Positions 44,837-55,515 of a DNA stretch of 64,000 bases are shown piece after piece. A model generated the notes under the pieces. It ran no database searches. It was given only the letters and a program-made list of their open reading frames with translations, and was not told the origin of the DNA. Position 1 is the first letter of the stretch, and every line of letters begins with the position of its first letter. This DNA comes from Trametopsis cervina (lineage: Eukaryota > Basidiomycota > Agaricomycetes > Polyporales > Irpicaceae): contig MU278360.1 of NCBI GenBank assembly GCA_022385755.1, forward strand, positions 155,692 through 219,691, in the 5' to 3' direction. The position numbers were made by a program, and so were the translations under genes.

Positions 44837-45798
44837 GGTGACTAGGTGCTGAAATGCCAGCTACCTTGACCCGTCTCTATATATGCTGACTATCGTTCCG
44901 TGGGTTGGCCGTGAAGAAGAAGAGTAGAACACCCGGCTTGTATGTCATGGAGTACGCCGTGAGAGGGCTGGATACGTGCACAGGGGCACTTGCGCTATCC
45001 AATGGTCGAGGTTGAACCTTCACATCATAGGACCATGTGTGAGACCTCTGGGTGTATTCCACTGGGGCTTATCGGCCGAGCCTAGGACTTCTACCATCCG
45101 TATACAGGGCTTGTTAGGTACATTACGCTACGAGTAGCTCGCAAAGCTCACGCAATGCCGCTCTTCTCGACCTGTGAACTAGTTGGCCGAACATGTCATG
45201 AGATCATCTGAACATCTTCGACATCCCGCTTTGCACCCTTACCTGAGGTAAGTCTGGCTTCCACTCCCAGAGTATGTTCTCATCACCAGGCTAGGGGTAT
45301 TTTCGACACCGATACCAAGCCCGCAATCACGGTGGCACTAGAAGAACGAGTATGAGATGTACCCCAACAATGTTCGACAGGTTTGCTGACGCACCTGTGA
45401 TGTCCATGCGGTAATTGGACGTGGAGAACTTGCAACCTCAGTAACAGACTACAATTGATAAGTGCGAACAGAGCCCAGTGTGCTTGATGGAATCAGGACT
45501 TTCTGGCATAACAGGTGGACTGGATGGGCGCATCATGCTCGTGTCCCAGTGACAGTAACGGTACCATGTCTAAGGCAGATAGAAATCGTAGCATCGCAGT
45601 GCCATGCTAACACAGTGATAGTGGGAGTTGAACATCGCAATGCGACGAAATTGCCAATGTCACGGTGGAGGTGTGCAAGGATGAGTGCGCATCAAACGCG
45701 TAGCGTCACAGCTTCTCCGCCACACGTGATATCTTTCGTCGCGGTCGAATCCGCGGCTCAGGTCGTCCTCGCCACAGCTGCACAAATCCAAGCAAAAA
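44837..45798. other. Promoter of oxygenase copy B and upstream region of the metaxin-like gene
   Basis: The left two thirds belong to duplication unit B. From 45511 to 45798 lies the presumed promoter of the metaxin-like gene. No gene recognised. Confidence 0.5.
44876..44884 (-). promoter_or_regulatory. TATA-like element of oxygenase copy B
   Basis: The minus strand reads ATATATAGA here; the matching place upstream of copy A reads GTATATGAAG, a weaker TATA. The distance to the ATG is about 40 bases, which would imply a short leader. Confidence 0.45.
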
Positions 45799-46905
45799 AT
45801 GGCCAGCACCGCAGGCCCATTCTCCATCCCGGAGCCAGTCCGCAACCTCTTCTCTCGCTTCCCGCTACACACCTACCCGCCCATCTCCTCGCCATACCAG
45901 ACACCGCGCATCACAACACCGACGCTCTGGATCCACCCGCCTCTGTCCACCGCGCCATTAGGACAAAGCCAGTCTCACGCAAAGCATTCACAGGAAGTAT
46001 TGAGCAGCGATGTCGAGTGCCTCAAATGGCAGGCCTACCTCGCGCTGCGCCATTTCTCGTATCCTATTGCGGTGCGCTGGGACGTCTCCCCTGACGGAGG
46101 CGTGGACGGTCGTCTGCCGAACCTTCACGTCCCTCTGACGGGCGAGGAGACGAAGGCAATTGACTCTGAAGTCAAGGATGACGGAGAGGGCGAGTTGTTG
46201 GCGGCGCATCTCATACCAGAATGGGTGGACAGGAAATTAGGGGAGCTTGGGCCGGTGGAGGGATATGTAGATGAGAACGCGAGGGACGAGAGCCGGGCGT
46301 GGGTTGCGCTGTTGGAGGGGAACGTACACGCTGCATTGGTATTCTCCGTCCGCTCTTCATAACTCTGCATCTCACTGATAATTACCTCCTTTTGAAACAC
46401 AGCTAGCATTCGATCCGCCACCGCAGACATTGCTCTCCCTCCTCACCCCGTACCAGAGTGCAGGTGCATCCCGCCCAATATCAGCCGTTCTCCCCTCGCC
46501 GCCTGCTCCGCTCACGGGCTGGACGGGCCTCATCCGTCCTTACGGTGTCCGTCTTGATCTCACCTCCATTGAGCTGCAGTATAAGGACGCAATCGCAGCG
46601 CTGTCTGATAGACTCGGCACGGATAGGTGGTTCCTTGGATCTGCGTACGCCCCTTTTCACACTTTTAACCTAGGGGAGATGACCTGATTCCTGTATATCG
46701 GTTCCACAGACAACCTACCGCGCTGGATGCCCTTGCGTTCGCGTACCTGCACTGTATACTCCACGCCAGAAGCGAAACGCTCCGGTTCGAAGTCTCGCGG
46801 AGGGTAAACCTCGTTGCATGGGAGCAGCGGGTATCGAGGGAAGTGCGAGATGCGTTCAGGGTGTATCACGGCCGTAGGCACTATTTTGGAGAAATAACTA
46901 AGTGA
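45799..46905 (+). CDS. Metaxin/Sam37-like mitochondrial outer-membrane protein
   Basis: GST-fold protein of the metaxin group, expected to act in the sorting and assembly machinery that inserts beta-barrel proteins into the mitochondrial outer membrane. Three exons (45799-46338, 46403-46644, 46710-46905) join to 325 residues. The N-terminal part has TPTLWIHPP and VECLKWQAYLALR, the typical metaxin thioredoxin-like segment; the C-terminal part has ALDALAFAYLHCIL, the helix common to metaxin GST-C domains. No clear C-terminal membrane anchor was seen. Alternatives are Sam35 or another fungal metaxin-like protein, since these are hard to tell apart by motif. Confidence 0.8.
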
Positions 46906-47230
46906 TATGCACACTACTGGCCTGACCATCGAGATATGCCGTGGCCGAACGGCTGACCGACAAGTGCATATTGTTGCGTAGGACTATCTCGGACCAAAGG
47001 TGCGAGGAAGTAGAGATGTCATTGGGATTTCCGAGATTAGAAAAGCAAGCTACGGTATACAACACACACTGCTATGAACAAACGTGTCCTGAATACATCT
47101 ACAACTGGCATGACAGCGGAAAGAACAGACAGCGGGTTTCACGCCCTTCATCCTTCTCGATTGATCGGGGTGAGTATAAAATCTAAGTATAGCCGTATTC
47201 ACCGCGAAGTTGCAGCCCGTCCGAAGCCCC
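46906..47230. other. Convergent 3' flanks
   Basis: 325 bases between the facing stop codons of the metaxin-like and TLC-domain genes; nothing recognised. Confidence 0.5.
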
Positions 47231-48709
47231 TTAGGCGGCACCATCGACCGGGTTCGTATTGGAATAATGTGAGGGCAGGCCGTCGCTCGGTGTGAGCAGA
47301 GGCTGCTTAGGGTCATGGCTTGTATCGAAGCGCTTGCGTAGGGCGTGGATCATCTTGTTCAACCTGGAGAGTACGAAGTCAACTCAATGGGTACACAATG
47401 CAAAGCGGTAGACATACCAGATAAGATTGAGCGTCATAAGCACGGCATGTCCCAGCAAGAAGATCACCCAAGATGCGGTCGGGATTTGACTCGACGAGGT
47501 GAACATAATCCGCCAGAATTTGATCGACTACGAGAATAGACAGGAGAAGCAGGTCAGCCTTAATCCTTACGGGGGAAGAAGGAGGAAAACCCACGGTGTA
47601 CCATCCGTACACAATTCGGACGAAGAAGAATGTAGATAGGAGGAGAATGCCGTTGATGAGCTGGAACGTGCCTCCTGTATAACCGGTCTTATCGAGGAAC
47701 CTACGGCGGAGCAGAAATTAAGACCACGGGAGACGACACATGTGGTCTATAATCATACCAGTGAATGTTCAGGAATGGCGTGCTCCTACAGAATCCCACA
47801 CCACATCAATAAGGAATTATATGAGACATATATTTCGGAGGAACTCACATTTCCCAGAAAAGGAAGCGGCATGAGAAGTACTCCAATATCGGTCTCTATA
47901 ACGCACGCAGGTCTATCCGCCGTCCCATCTCAAGCGCAAAAGAGAGGCCTTAACGTACGAATGTCAAAGTGTACACTATCGTACACGCCAGCCCTAAAAC
48001 AATTGATAGCCATCAGAACCCGCAGATACACCACCGCGTGGGCGCGAAGGAGACAACGCACCATGCAATACAAAGCCCAGGTCAGTGAAGTTCACGATGG
48101 CGTCTATGGTGTCCCACACGAAGTACCTGCATCACGTAAAAACGCCACACAATCGCCCCCATGTAAGTTAGAATGGGGTGCGCGGGCAGGACAAGGGGAT
48201 AAGCAGGCATGCGTACCCTGCGGCAATGGCATTGGCAAGTTCGGCGGCGTCGTCCCACCCATGGATGGGGTCCGCGAGCAAGGCGGGGAGGAAGAGCGCG
48301 CGGGAGGCGAGGACGATGATGATAAGGGCATGCACCAGTGAAACGACATGGATGTCCCTGTGGGTAGAAATACATATAAGTCATCCGTGCAGAAGTGCAT
48401 GGAATATATGCGCGCGCATCGCTGGCCACCAGCGCCGCTATCGGCCCACTCACACGACCATCATGCAAGGAAAAGAGCTCACCAATTATTCTTCGCCCTG
48501 CGCCCCTGCAGCTTCGCATAGCTCACAGGCGCAACCCACTGGCTCACAGCCGGAGCGAGCACAACATGCACAAGCGTGAAGCCCAGTGCCGAATACGCGA
48601 TCCACGGGAAGTTTTTCGGGAGTTGTTCAAGCCCGAGCGGTCTCGCCACTGGGCCCGCGAGCCTACTGAGGAACGAATTGAGAGCGTGAATCGCCGCGCC
48701 TGCGCCCAT
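47231..48709 (-). CDS. TLC-domain (TRAM-LAG1-CLN8) membrane protein
   Basis: Polytopic ER or plasma-membrane protein of the TLC fold, probably of the TMEM56/TLCD4-like group rather than a ceramide synthase, because the Lag1 motif with paired His is not visible. Nine exons (48709-48483, 48357-48217, 48126-48062, 47993-47959, 47895-47849, 47785-47759, 47700-47595, 47527-47418, 47363-47231) join to 296 residues; two of them are only 27 and 35 nt. Motifs: PWIAYSALGFTLVH, VVSLVHALIIIVLASRAL, GYFVWDTIDAIVNFTDLG, FWEMSTPFLNIHWFLDK, FQLINGILLLSTFFFVRIVY, WVIFLLGHAVLMTLNL. The C-terminal tail is hydrophilic. Lipid sensing or lipid transport is the family suggestion only. Confidence 0.88.
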
Positions 48710-49318
48710 GGGGTCGAGTGGGTTCCTCGGAATATACAACAATTACACGGCGTGAAGAGGGGGAGGAGGAGAGGGGGAGAAGGGAGGGCGGTTTACAGCA
48801 AGCCTGCGGGCACACGGGAAAGAAGGCAGGCCATCCCTGTGAGTATGTCCGTCTGCCGAGCGGCTATTCGACGCGTTCGATCGCGTGAGAGGTGGTGACT
48901 GTGCACCCGGCGTTCTTCGGCGCGGTCCGACGCGCTCGCGCTCGTCGAGCGGGGCGGAGAGGACGATGAGGAGACATGGGAGAGGAGAGAGAGGTGGTGG
49001 TGGTCGGAGTGCAGAGAGCAGTGACGCGGGACGTCTTGTGGTCTCTGCGTTGTCTTGGTCCGATGTCAGGCACGCGCGTCGTTGGAGTAGAACGTGCGAG
49101 CATGCCGAGTGCAGACAGATAGCCTTCGCTGACAAGCGTCGAAATGCAGAGCGGTAGTCGCGCGCGACGAAGATTCCAGTGTGTGATATCATGCAATATT
49201 AGTGTTGTGGGTACAGTAGAGATACAGGTAATGTAGCAAGGATAACATGCGAGAGCGATGAACATGCAGATGCGACAGCAATATGAGGGGTAGCAGAGCA
49301 CAGTAGCAACAAACGAGA
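48710..49318. other. TLC gene promoter and 3' flank of the coiled-coil gene
   Basis: About 0.6 kb, purine-rich in part (AGAGGGGGAGAAGGGAGGG near 48770). No gene recognised. Confidence 0.5.
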
Positions 49319-50585
49319 TCACAGACGTCCAAGTAGGTCTTTCAGCATCTTCTGCTTCGTCGTATGACTTGTGACGCTTTTTTCCATTTCTTTATTCTTC
49401 TTTTCGAGGCGAGAGATCGTGCTTTCGACCGCTTCAGGGATGCCTTCCGCAGCGGTTCGCGCACGGTCGGCTGTAGCGAAAAGAGAACAGTCGACAAGGG
49501 CTATACGTGAGATGAGCGCTCAAGGAGGAGAGCGATGAAGCATTGTACCGCATTTCTCGAGATTCGCTTCGAGCTCAGTCCAGAGGGAGTCGCGGCGCCG
49601 GTATGCATCGGTGAGTTGCGCTACAATGCCCTTCATTCGTTTCTAAACGCGATGTGTTGCAGTTTGACCTGGGGTGAGTGAATGCAACCAGGTCAAACGT
49701 CAATGAGAAATAACCTGAGAGTCTATGTATCCTGTCCGCGTGTCGTCCTCGGTCTTCAGAGCTAACGCTTCTACGCGTTTGCATACTTCGTCGAACGCCA
49801 GGAGCCCTGTACCATACGCCAGGTCGACTGTGCGAGGTGTCACCTACAGCTGACTCCCGATATTCATCGCTGAAACAACTCACCGTCTTCTTCGAGAGTC
49901 TCATGCACTTCTTTAACACGCTGGACTACGGGAAATATGGTTTCCACCATGTATCGCTTGAGTTCTTGCGACTGAGCGTTCATAGGTGACCTGAGCTTTT
50001 CTACGAGCTCATTCATGTCTTTTTCTTCATCCTCGTGGTTATAGCTTGATACAGTTGCGCATATATCAGCATATACTCACGCGAATCGACAAAGACAAGA
50101 GACATACTCTTCTTTCAGAAGCGCGACCAACGTCCGCTCCTCGTCCCACTCCATCATGTCTTCGTCCTCCTCAGCAATATCTGGTAGAATAGTCCGAGAC
50201 TTCTCCCAGCCACCGCTGGCAGCATAGCCCTCGTCCAAGCCCCTATTACCAAAGACTCCCATGGCACTGTGCAGGTCGCGTTCCGTCTCTTCCTCTTCAT
50301 CCTCTTCAGTGATGGTAGACAGAATGGGCGTTTTCTTGGACAGCCGACTGACGCCTCGCTTCGCTTGCAGCTCGAGGCCTATAGGCGATTTGTACAGAGG
50401 TCCGGTGCGGGTGGCTTGGGGGTCTGAGAGAGAGCGTAGCACATATATGGGTCAGATACTTGTTGTAGTGAGGTTAGATAATGAAAGAGAACCGTACGAA
50501 TGCGTTTAGCCACACCGAAAGGACTGGCATGGAGTCTGTTAGCCTGTCCAAGGCGCTGATTAAGGGTCGTATGTTGTCTCGTCAT
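49319..50585 (-). CDS. Uncharacterised coiled-coil protein
   Basis: Six exons (50585-50498, 50423-50108, 49990-49884, 49827-49715, 49642-49549, 49470-49319) join in frame to 289 residues. The N-terminus is basic (RQHTTLNQRLGQANRLHASP), followed by LYKSPIGLELQAKRG, an acidic patch (ITEEDEEEETERD, then AEEDEDMMEWDEE) and a long helical, coiled-coil-prone C-terminal half (AQSQELKRYMVETIFPVVQRV, RRRDSLWTELEANLEKC, ISRLEKKNKEMEKSV). No signal peptide or membrane segment. The pattern recalls small kinetochore, spindle or centrosome proteins, but I recognise no family and assign no function. It shares an 0.9-kb divergent region with the first G-gamma gene. Confidence 0.75.
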
Positions 50586-51475
50586 GTCCGCTTGCAAGTT
50601 CGGGCTTTACGCAAACTAATGTGAACTATTTCGCACTCATTAGCAGCCGTTCGCGTAGTCCTAACAGATACTCACATCCTACCTAGACGAAAGAGAGCAG
50701 AAGCAAGGAAGCCATGGAAAGCCGCACTGCAAGAGCAATTGACATCGTCATCACACTTACCGAAATTGACAGACTGATGGCTGATGGCAACCAAAACCGA
50801 ACCGAACCCCCGCCTCGGGCGCTGATGGAAGCCGAACCCCTTGGCTTGTCACACCACGCAGGTTCCTCGACGACCCCATTCGTCTCCTCCTCACCCTCCT
50901 CCTTCACCCGCCTACCCGCCGTTGCTTTTTCCTTCGTGTCCGTTCTTGAGGTGCGTCGAGTGTTCCGCTGACCTGCGCGTATGGTTGCTGACGGCGCGTT
51001 TTGTCATTTTTTGCATCTATCTATCTGGAAATACGTTTGAAACCGCATCCTCGCACGCACGAACGAACGAAACTTGAAACCCGCCACGGACGACACATCG
51101 CTGTGGCTCGCTACACTGTCGCATTGTCAATCGCGTTCCGTTGGATACGTACACGCACGGCCGGATTTTGTCCGCTGTCCATTGTCACCCCTGTCTCCGT
51201 CAAACTTCCGCCTTCGATCACGTATCACACCCATACCCACGCCTACGCCCGCCGTCCCATCCCATCCCTGCTACATCCGCCACCCATCCATTTCATCCCG
51301 TTGACCCACCTACAGAAAACGTCGTTGTACTGACCCCGCGTCGGTCCAGAGTTCTTTCGAACATCAGTCGCTCTTTTCTCCCGTCCTTCTCCCTGTTCTT
51401 CCCATCTCACTACACACACTTCTTTCCGCCCACCCTTCTTGCTCTTCGCCGTACCCGAAATCTTAGTAGTCCAGC
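50586..51475. other. Divergent promoter region, pyrimidine-rich on the right
   Basis: Serves the coiled-coil gene (left) and the first G-gamma gene (right). From about 51020 to 51470 the plus strand is strongly C/T-rich, as is common in leaders of well-expressed fungal genes. No TATA run was noted. Confidence 0.5.
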
Positions 51476-51796
51476 ATGAGCAGCGCACAACGCCCGCACA
51501 AGCAGTCCATGTCGGAGCTGAAGCTCCGTCGTCTCATCGAGCACAACCAGCGGCTCAGGGAAGACCTCGCGCGCCCGCGCATAAAGACGAGCGAGGCGAG
51601 CGCGAGCCTGATAAACTACTGCAAGTCGACGAAGGATCACTTGGTGAGTCCTCCGTTCAATTCCGCCGAAATCGGACGGCGCTGAGCGGCGCGTTTTGTG
51701 TGCGTTTAGATCCCGTCTGTATGGGGTCCTGCTGACAAGGCGGACGACCCTTGGGCGCCTCAGGGCAAGACCGGCTGTGGGTGTATCGTTATGTGA
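51476..51796 (+). CDS. Heterotrimeric G-protein gamma subunit (paralogue 1, CaaX CIVM)
   Basis: Pairs with G-beta and anchors it to the plasma membrane in pheromone or nutrient signalling. Two exons (51476-51643, 51710-51796) give 84 residues, the normal fungal size. Motifs: [19 protein letters not shown] coiled coil, [34 protein letters not shown], and the C-terminal box CIVM, which predicts farnesylation; an upstream Cys (GCGCIVM) may be palmitoylated. The second exon is recognised only after splicing at TTG/GTGAGT. A close paralogue lies 2.2 kb downstream on the same strand. Confidence 0.95.
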
Positions 51797-54035
51797 TCGC
51801 GTCCGTTGAGGCGCGAGAAGAGATGTGTTGATAGGAAGAAGAAAGGAAGAAGGTGGATCTGAGCCTAAGTCGGCGTTGAAGAGATGGAGACGAGGTGCGG
51901 ACGACCGTGATGGGAGGACAGGATTGTCGTCGGGGATCTCAACTCACAAGCCCTGTCTCCCCGTCTTGCGTTCTCTATCATCGCCGCCCACACACGCGCT
52001 GCACCATAAACACTCAAGCTCATCCCGAACGAATATTGGATCAAGGACTCTAAACCCAGAAAACCAACCCAAACAAGAACAACCACGCTCCTTAACCGCC
52101 CGTCAAGCATTTACCAAGTAACTTACCTTTCATTTTATGTAGATTTCCTCCACTTCCGTCGGGTCTTACGATCCCGTGCTTGACATGCGAACTTTCTTCT
52201 TGCTTGCTTGCAGTTGCTTTTCGACAAGACTTCTTGTTTTTACCTTTCGGAATTTTATACCTCGGATGTGCTCCATCATCATGCTCTGCTGGCCGCTTTC
52301 TTCTCTGTCGCTCACCGCGGGAACCGCTCAGGCTTTCCCTGTTCCGACTCTCTCATCATCAACTGCGGTGCATCTTTCCGTTGGTAGGATTGCCCCACTT
52401 CATCACCCACCCTCTCCCCGTTTCAATCATACATGAGCTATCTTTGTCGTTGTACTCGCAGCAGTGCCGCCATCGGCTAGTCGAAAGTGTTCTCCATTTC
52501 CTCTTTCCTGTAGATACCTAATCTCTAAGCATCCATCTTCGCTGTGCCCTGTTTATAATCAGGAATATCTATTCTATGCTTTTGGTCTCTTTATTGTCTG
52601 CGTTGATTCAAAGTCAGGATTGGAAGATCGGTATGTGAAGACCTGACACCACTTGTCCAGAAGATTACGTTTTCGTAGACTCAGTCTAGCAGCATTGCCA
52701 GAAGTCCTCGGAGGTACGGCGCGAGCAATAACGTCAGTACGCAGGTCCAGCCAGGTACTGCAGTAAAGTTTAAGGTGAATACCTCGTAGAATTCCGTACA
52801 CACTCAATATTGCGGTGCCATGTGACTATCTCAGCCCGGCACGTACGATAAAGATATGCTTTTCTATACCGCATTGCACGGAGTGGTTACTATACTTACC
52901 AGACGCATCGCTTCGCCCAGCACAAGTGCATCAACGCGGCATGATGAGTGTGCGGGTTCATCGAGCCTAACGGTAACCCACACAGGCTCGGTGCGCGCAT
53001 GGACGTTGCACCCGACGCCCCGATCTTCACGTGCCCGTCGTCGAGTGTAGCCAGCTCGCGGGTGTGTGGAGGAGGGCCAGCCGAGCCTCAGCATATCGCG
53101 CGGCACATTCGCGCCTTCTGATCTGTGCGGTATATGATTCATCACTACCGCCGGTGCAGTCCGACAGCGGTGTAATCTTCGCGCCTGGGAGACTTAGTGC
53201 AACGCGTGCTCGCTGTCTGAGTCGTCGAGCGAGACGTACAGGGGTTGACTGGCACACAGCACGTCGAGATGTTAGACAGACGCGGCGGCATTGAGTGCGA
53301 GGGCGACAGATGGAGACGAGGGCTTCGTGGCGGCGAGCGCAGAGCTGCGGGCGTCTACATTGTCGAAAGTTCTCACGTGCCTGAGATTGATGAGATCAAG
53401 AGCGAGTGACATTGGGCATCCCCGGCTGAGTCGTCGACGACGGGCAACACATCCTCCCACTCACTCCCCTCACTCTCTCCCTCACCAACAAAATCGCCCC
53501 TGCCTCCTCGCCGTCTTCGTCTTCGCCCGCAACGCCTTTTGCTGCCCTTCACTACGCTCCAGGTGAGCCTCGCTGCCCTCCATTCCTCGCTCAGGGTGCA
53601 TCAGGAACGCTGACAAGGTCGTGACACCTGCCTTTCTGTTCCCCAGCCAGCGAGGGAAAAGCGGTCTTCTGCCGTCTCCGTACCTCGTCGACCTTGTTCC
53701 TGCACCATCACCACCACCTCTCCCTAACTGTGAGTCCCCGTGCCCGCTGCGCTCTTTTCTCCCCCTGTCCCCGCGCGTCTCCCCTCCCATTTATCCCGCA
53801 ACGTTCCTGTGAAGCTGCTGTGCCTGACAATCTCCCTCGTTTCCATCTGTCCCTAGCGCTCTCCAGCTTCTTAGAAAGCAAGCAACCGCACCGAGGTCCA
53901 TTCTTCCTCCTCCCGTGCACTCTGCCTGTCCAAGACAACGCTCGTTCCATACTTGCTCTAGCCATTCCCAGCGGTTGATCCCAATTAACCGACCAGTCCC
54001 CACTTAACCCCCGTCGTACCATCATCTCTCACACA
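51797..54035. other. Spacer between the two G-gamma genes
   Basis: 2.2 kb. The left part is the 3' flank of paralogue 1, the right part a pyrimidine-rich leader like that of paralogue 1. Around 52.9-53.5 kb the sequence is more GC-rich and has short open frames on the minus strand (for example 53460-53272) that cannot be joined into a recognisable protein. Not annotated as a gene. Confidence 0.45.
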
Positions 54036-54674
54036 ATGAATTCGCGACCACATAAACAATCGATGTCGGAGCTCAAGCTGCGTCGTCTCACAGAGCACAA
54101 TCAGAGATTGAGGGAGGACTTGGCACGCCCGAGAATAAGAGTGAGCGAAGCCAGTGCTAGGTGCGTCGTATGACCTGGCTCGTCGACTGCTTGCTCACGG
54201 ATTCTCTTTCTTTGTGCGTTTTCCTTCCTGTGGCTGTTCGGTTGTTTCCCGCCGTTGTCATACACCTCTGCCATGTTTTTGTCACGGACGTCAACTCGAC
54301 TCGACTCAACTCGGTCTTATCGCTAATCATTCAACGTCCACACGGTCCCAACTCTCAGTTTAATACGGTACTGCAAAACAACGAAAGATCCTCTGGTAAG
54401 CATCGCATTCCCCTCCTCGTCACACCCTCTCCCCTGCATTTCCAAATGCGTATCCCGAACACCGCCAAACGCAGCTCTCACGCCGATCAAAACCCCGTTT
54501 TCTCCCTATCTTTCCCATTCTCATTCCCGCCTCCTCGTGCATCATACATCATACATCATGCTCACCCGCTTTCCCCATTCACAGGTTCCATCAGTATGGG
54601 GACCAGTAGCAAAGAACGAAGATCCCTACTCGTCACAGGGCGCAGGATCCGGCGGGTGCTGCGTCGTACAATGA
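54036..54674 (+). CDS. Heterotrimeric G-protein gamma subunit (paralogue 2, CaaX CVVQ)
   Basis: Three exons (54036-54160, 54359-54395, 54585-54674) join to 83 residues. It shares [42 protein letters not shown] and VPSVWGPV with paralogue 1 and ends in GGCCVVQ, a CaaX box with an adjacent Cys suited to farnesylation plus palmitoylation. Its introns are unusually long for this window (198 and 189 nt), and it has one more intron than paralogue 1, splitting SEASASL. The exon structure points to duplication followed by intron gain or loss. Which of the two acts in mating cannot be told. Confidence 0.95.
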
Positions 54675-55515
54675 TCGACTCGCCCCCCCGCCTCTTTTAC
54701 ATCCTGTTCTGCTTCCTCATCCTCTGCTCGTCTCTCTTGTCTCCAATTCACGGGTCTTTTCCGCCTGTCCCTTTTGCAACCAACCATCCTGCCAAAGTCC
54801 CTTCCGTACGTAGTATCCTAAGTAGGCTGTCTCCCTTCCTCCACCCCTCCGCCTTCCCATGACACTCTGCTTGTTGTTTCTGTGTAATGCGCGCCGGTTC
54901 ATTTTATGCCCACGGGCACCAGCCATGTTTTTGCCTTGTTCATGTGCCAGAATCATCAATCACGACTAGCCAGCCGATCGACCGCGGCGCTCAGGACATG
55001 CGCTGGGCTCGCTCGCCGCCCCTTCAAGTCCTTCACGCCCGCCTGTTCAGCCGGCACGGTGCATACATACATACATACTACGTGCTCCCACCCGCCTCCC
55101 CGCACCCGCTTCAAACTACACGGCTTCCCTTCTTCCTTTTTCCTCCCTTGCCTGTACTCCCCTGTTTTCATTCAGTGTGCTTTTAAGGTTATAACGCCGA
55201 GTTAGCTGTAGCATGCTTTTCGGCTGATTCTCTCTGAGACTCTCGCTTCCTTCTTCCTTTTTCTTTTACCTTTCACGCTCGCGGCCTTTCAATTCTTCTT
55301 AGTACGATAGGAATAGCTAAAGTATGTTCAAAGATTTGTTTTCTCTCACTCTCAACTCAGTCGCTCGTCGGAAGTCTGATTGAACGCGTCATTGTTCTGA
55401 GAAGTGGATGTGCGTGTATTGCAGATGCGATGCGCGAACATGATCGAGAGTACCCTGTACAACATACGGATGCGCATGCTTCTGCTACTCAGGGCCCCCG
55501 TTCCATCTTGACCTC
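54675..55515. other. Convergent 3' flanks of G-gamma 2 and thioredoxin
   Basis: About 0.84 kb, C/T-rich with a small ATAC repeat (three units near 55065). No gene recognised. Confidence 0.5.

Larger units (their letters stand above)
43089..45510. repeat. Tandem duplication, unit B
   Basis: Second copy of the 2.4-kb unit, same orientation, directly adjoining unit A; see that entry for matching blocks. The right edge is marked by a TTCTGGCATAACA stretch resembling TTTTAGCATAACG at the A/B junction. Confidence 0.85.

Noticed and set aside
40738..45510. Idea that one of the two oxygenase copies is a pseudogene because of stops in the genomic frame
   Set aside because: All apparent stops fall in introns; both copies join in ten phase-consistent exons with metal ligands intact.
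47231..48709. Ceramide synthase (Lag1/Lac1)
   Set aside because: The TLC layout is present, but the Lag1 motif with paired His was not found and the protein is shorter than ceramide synthases.
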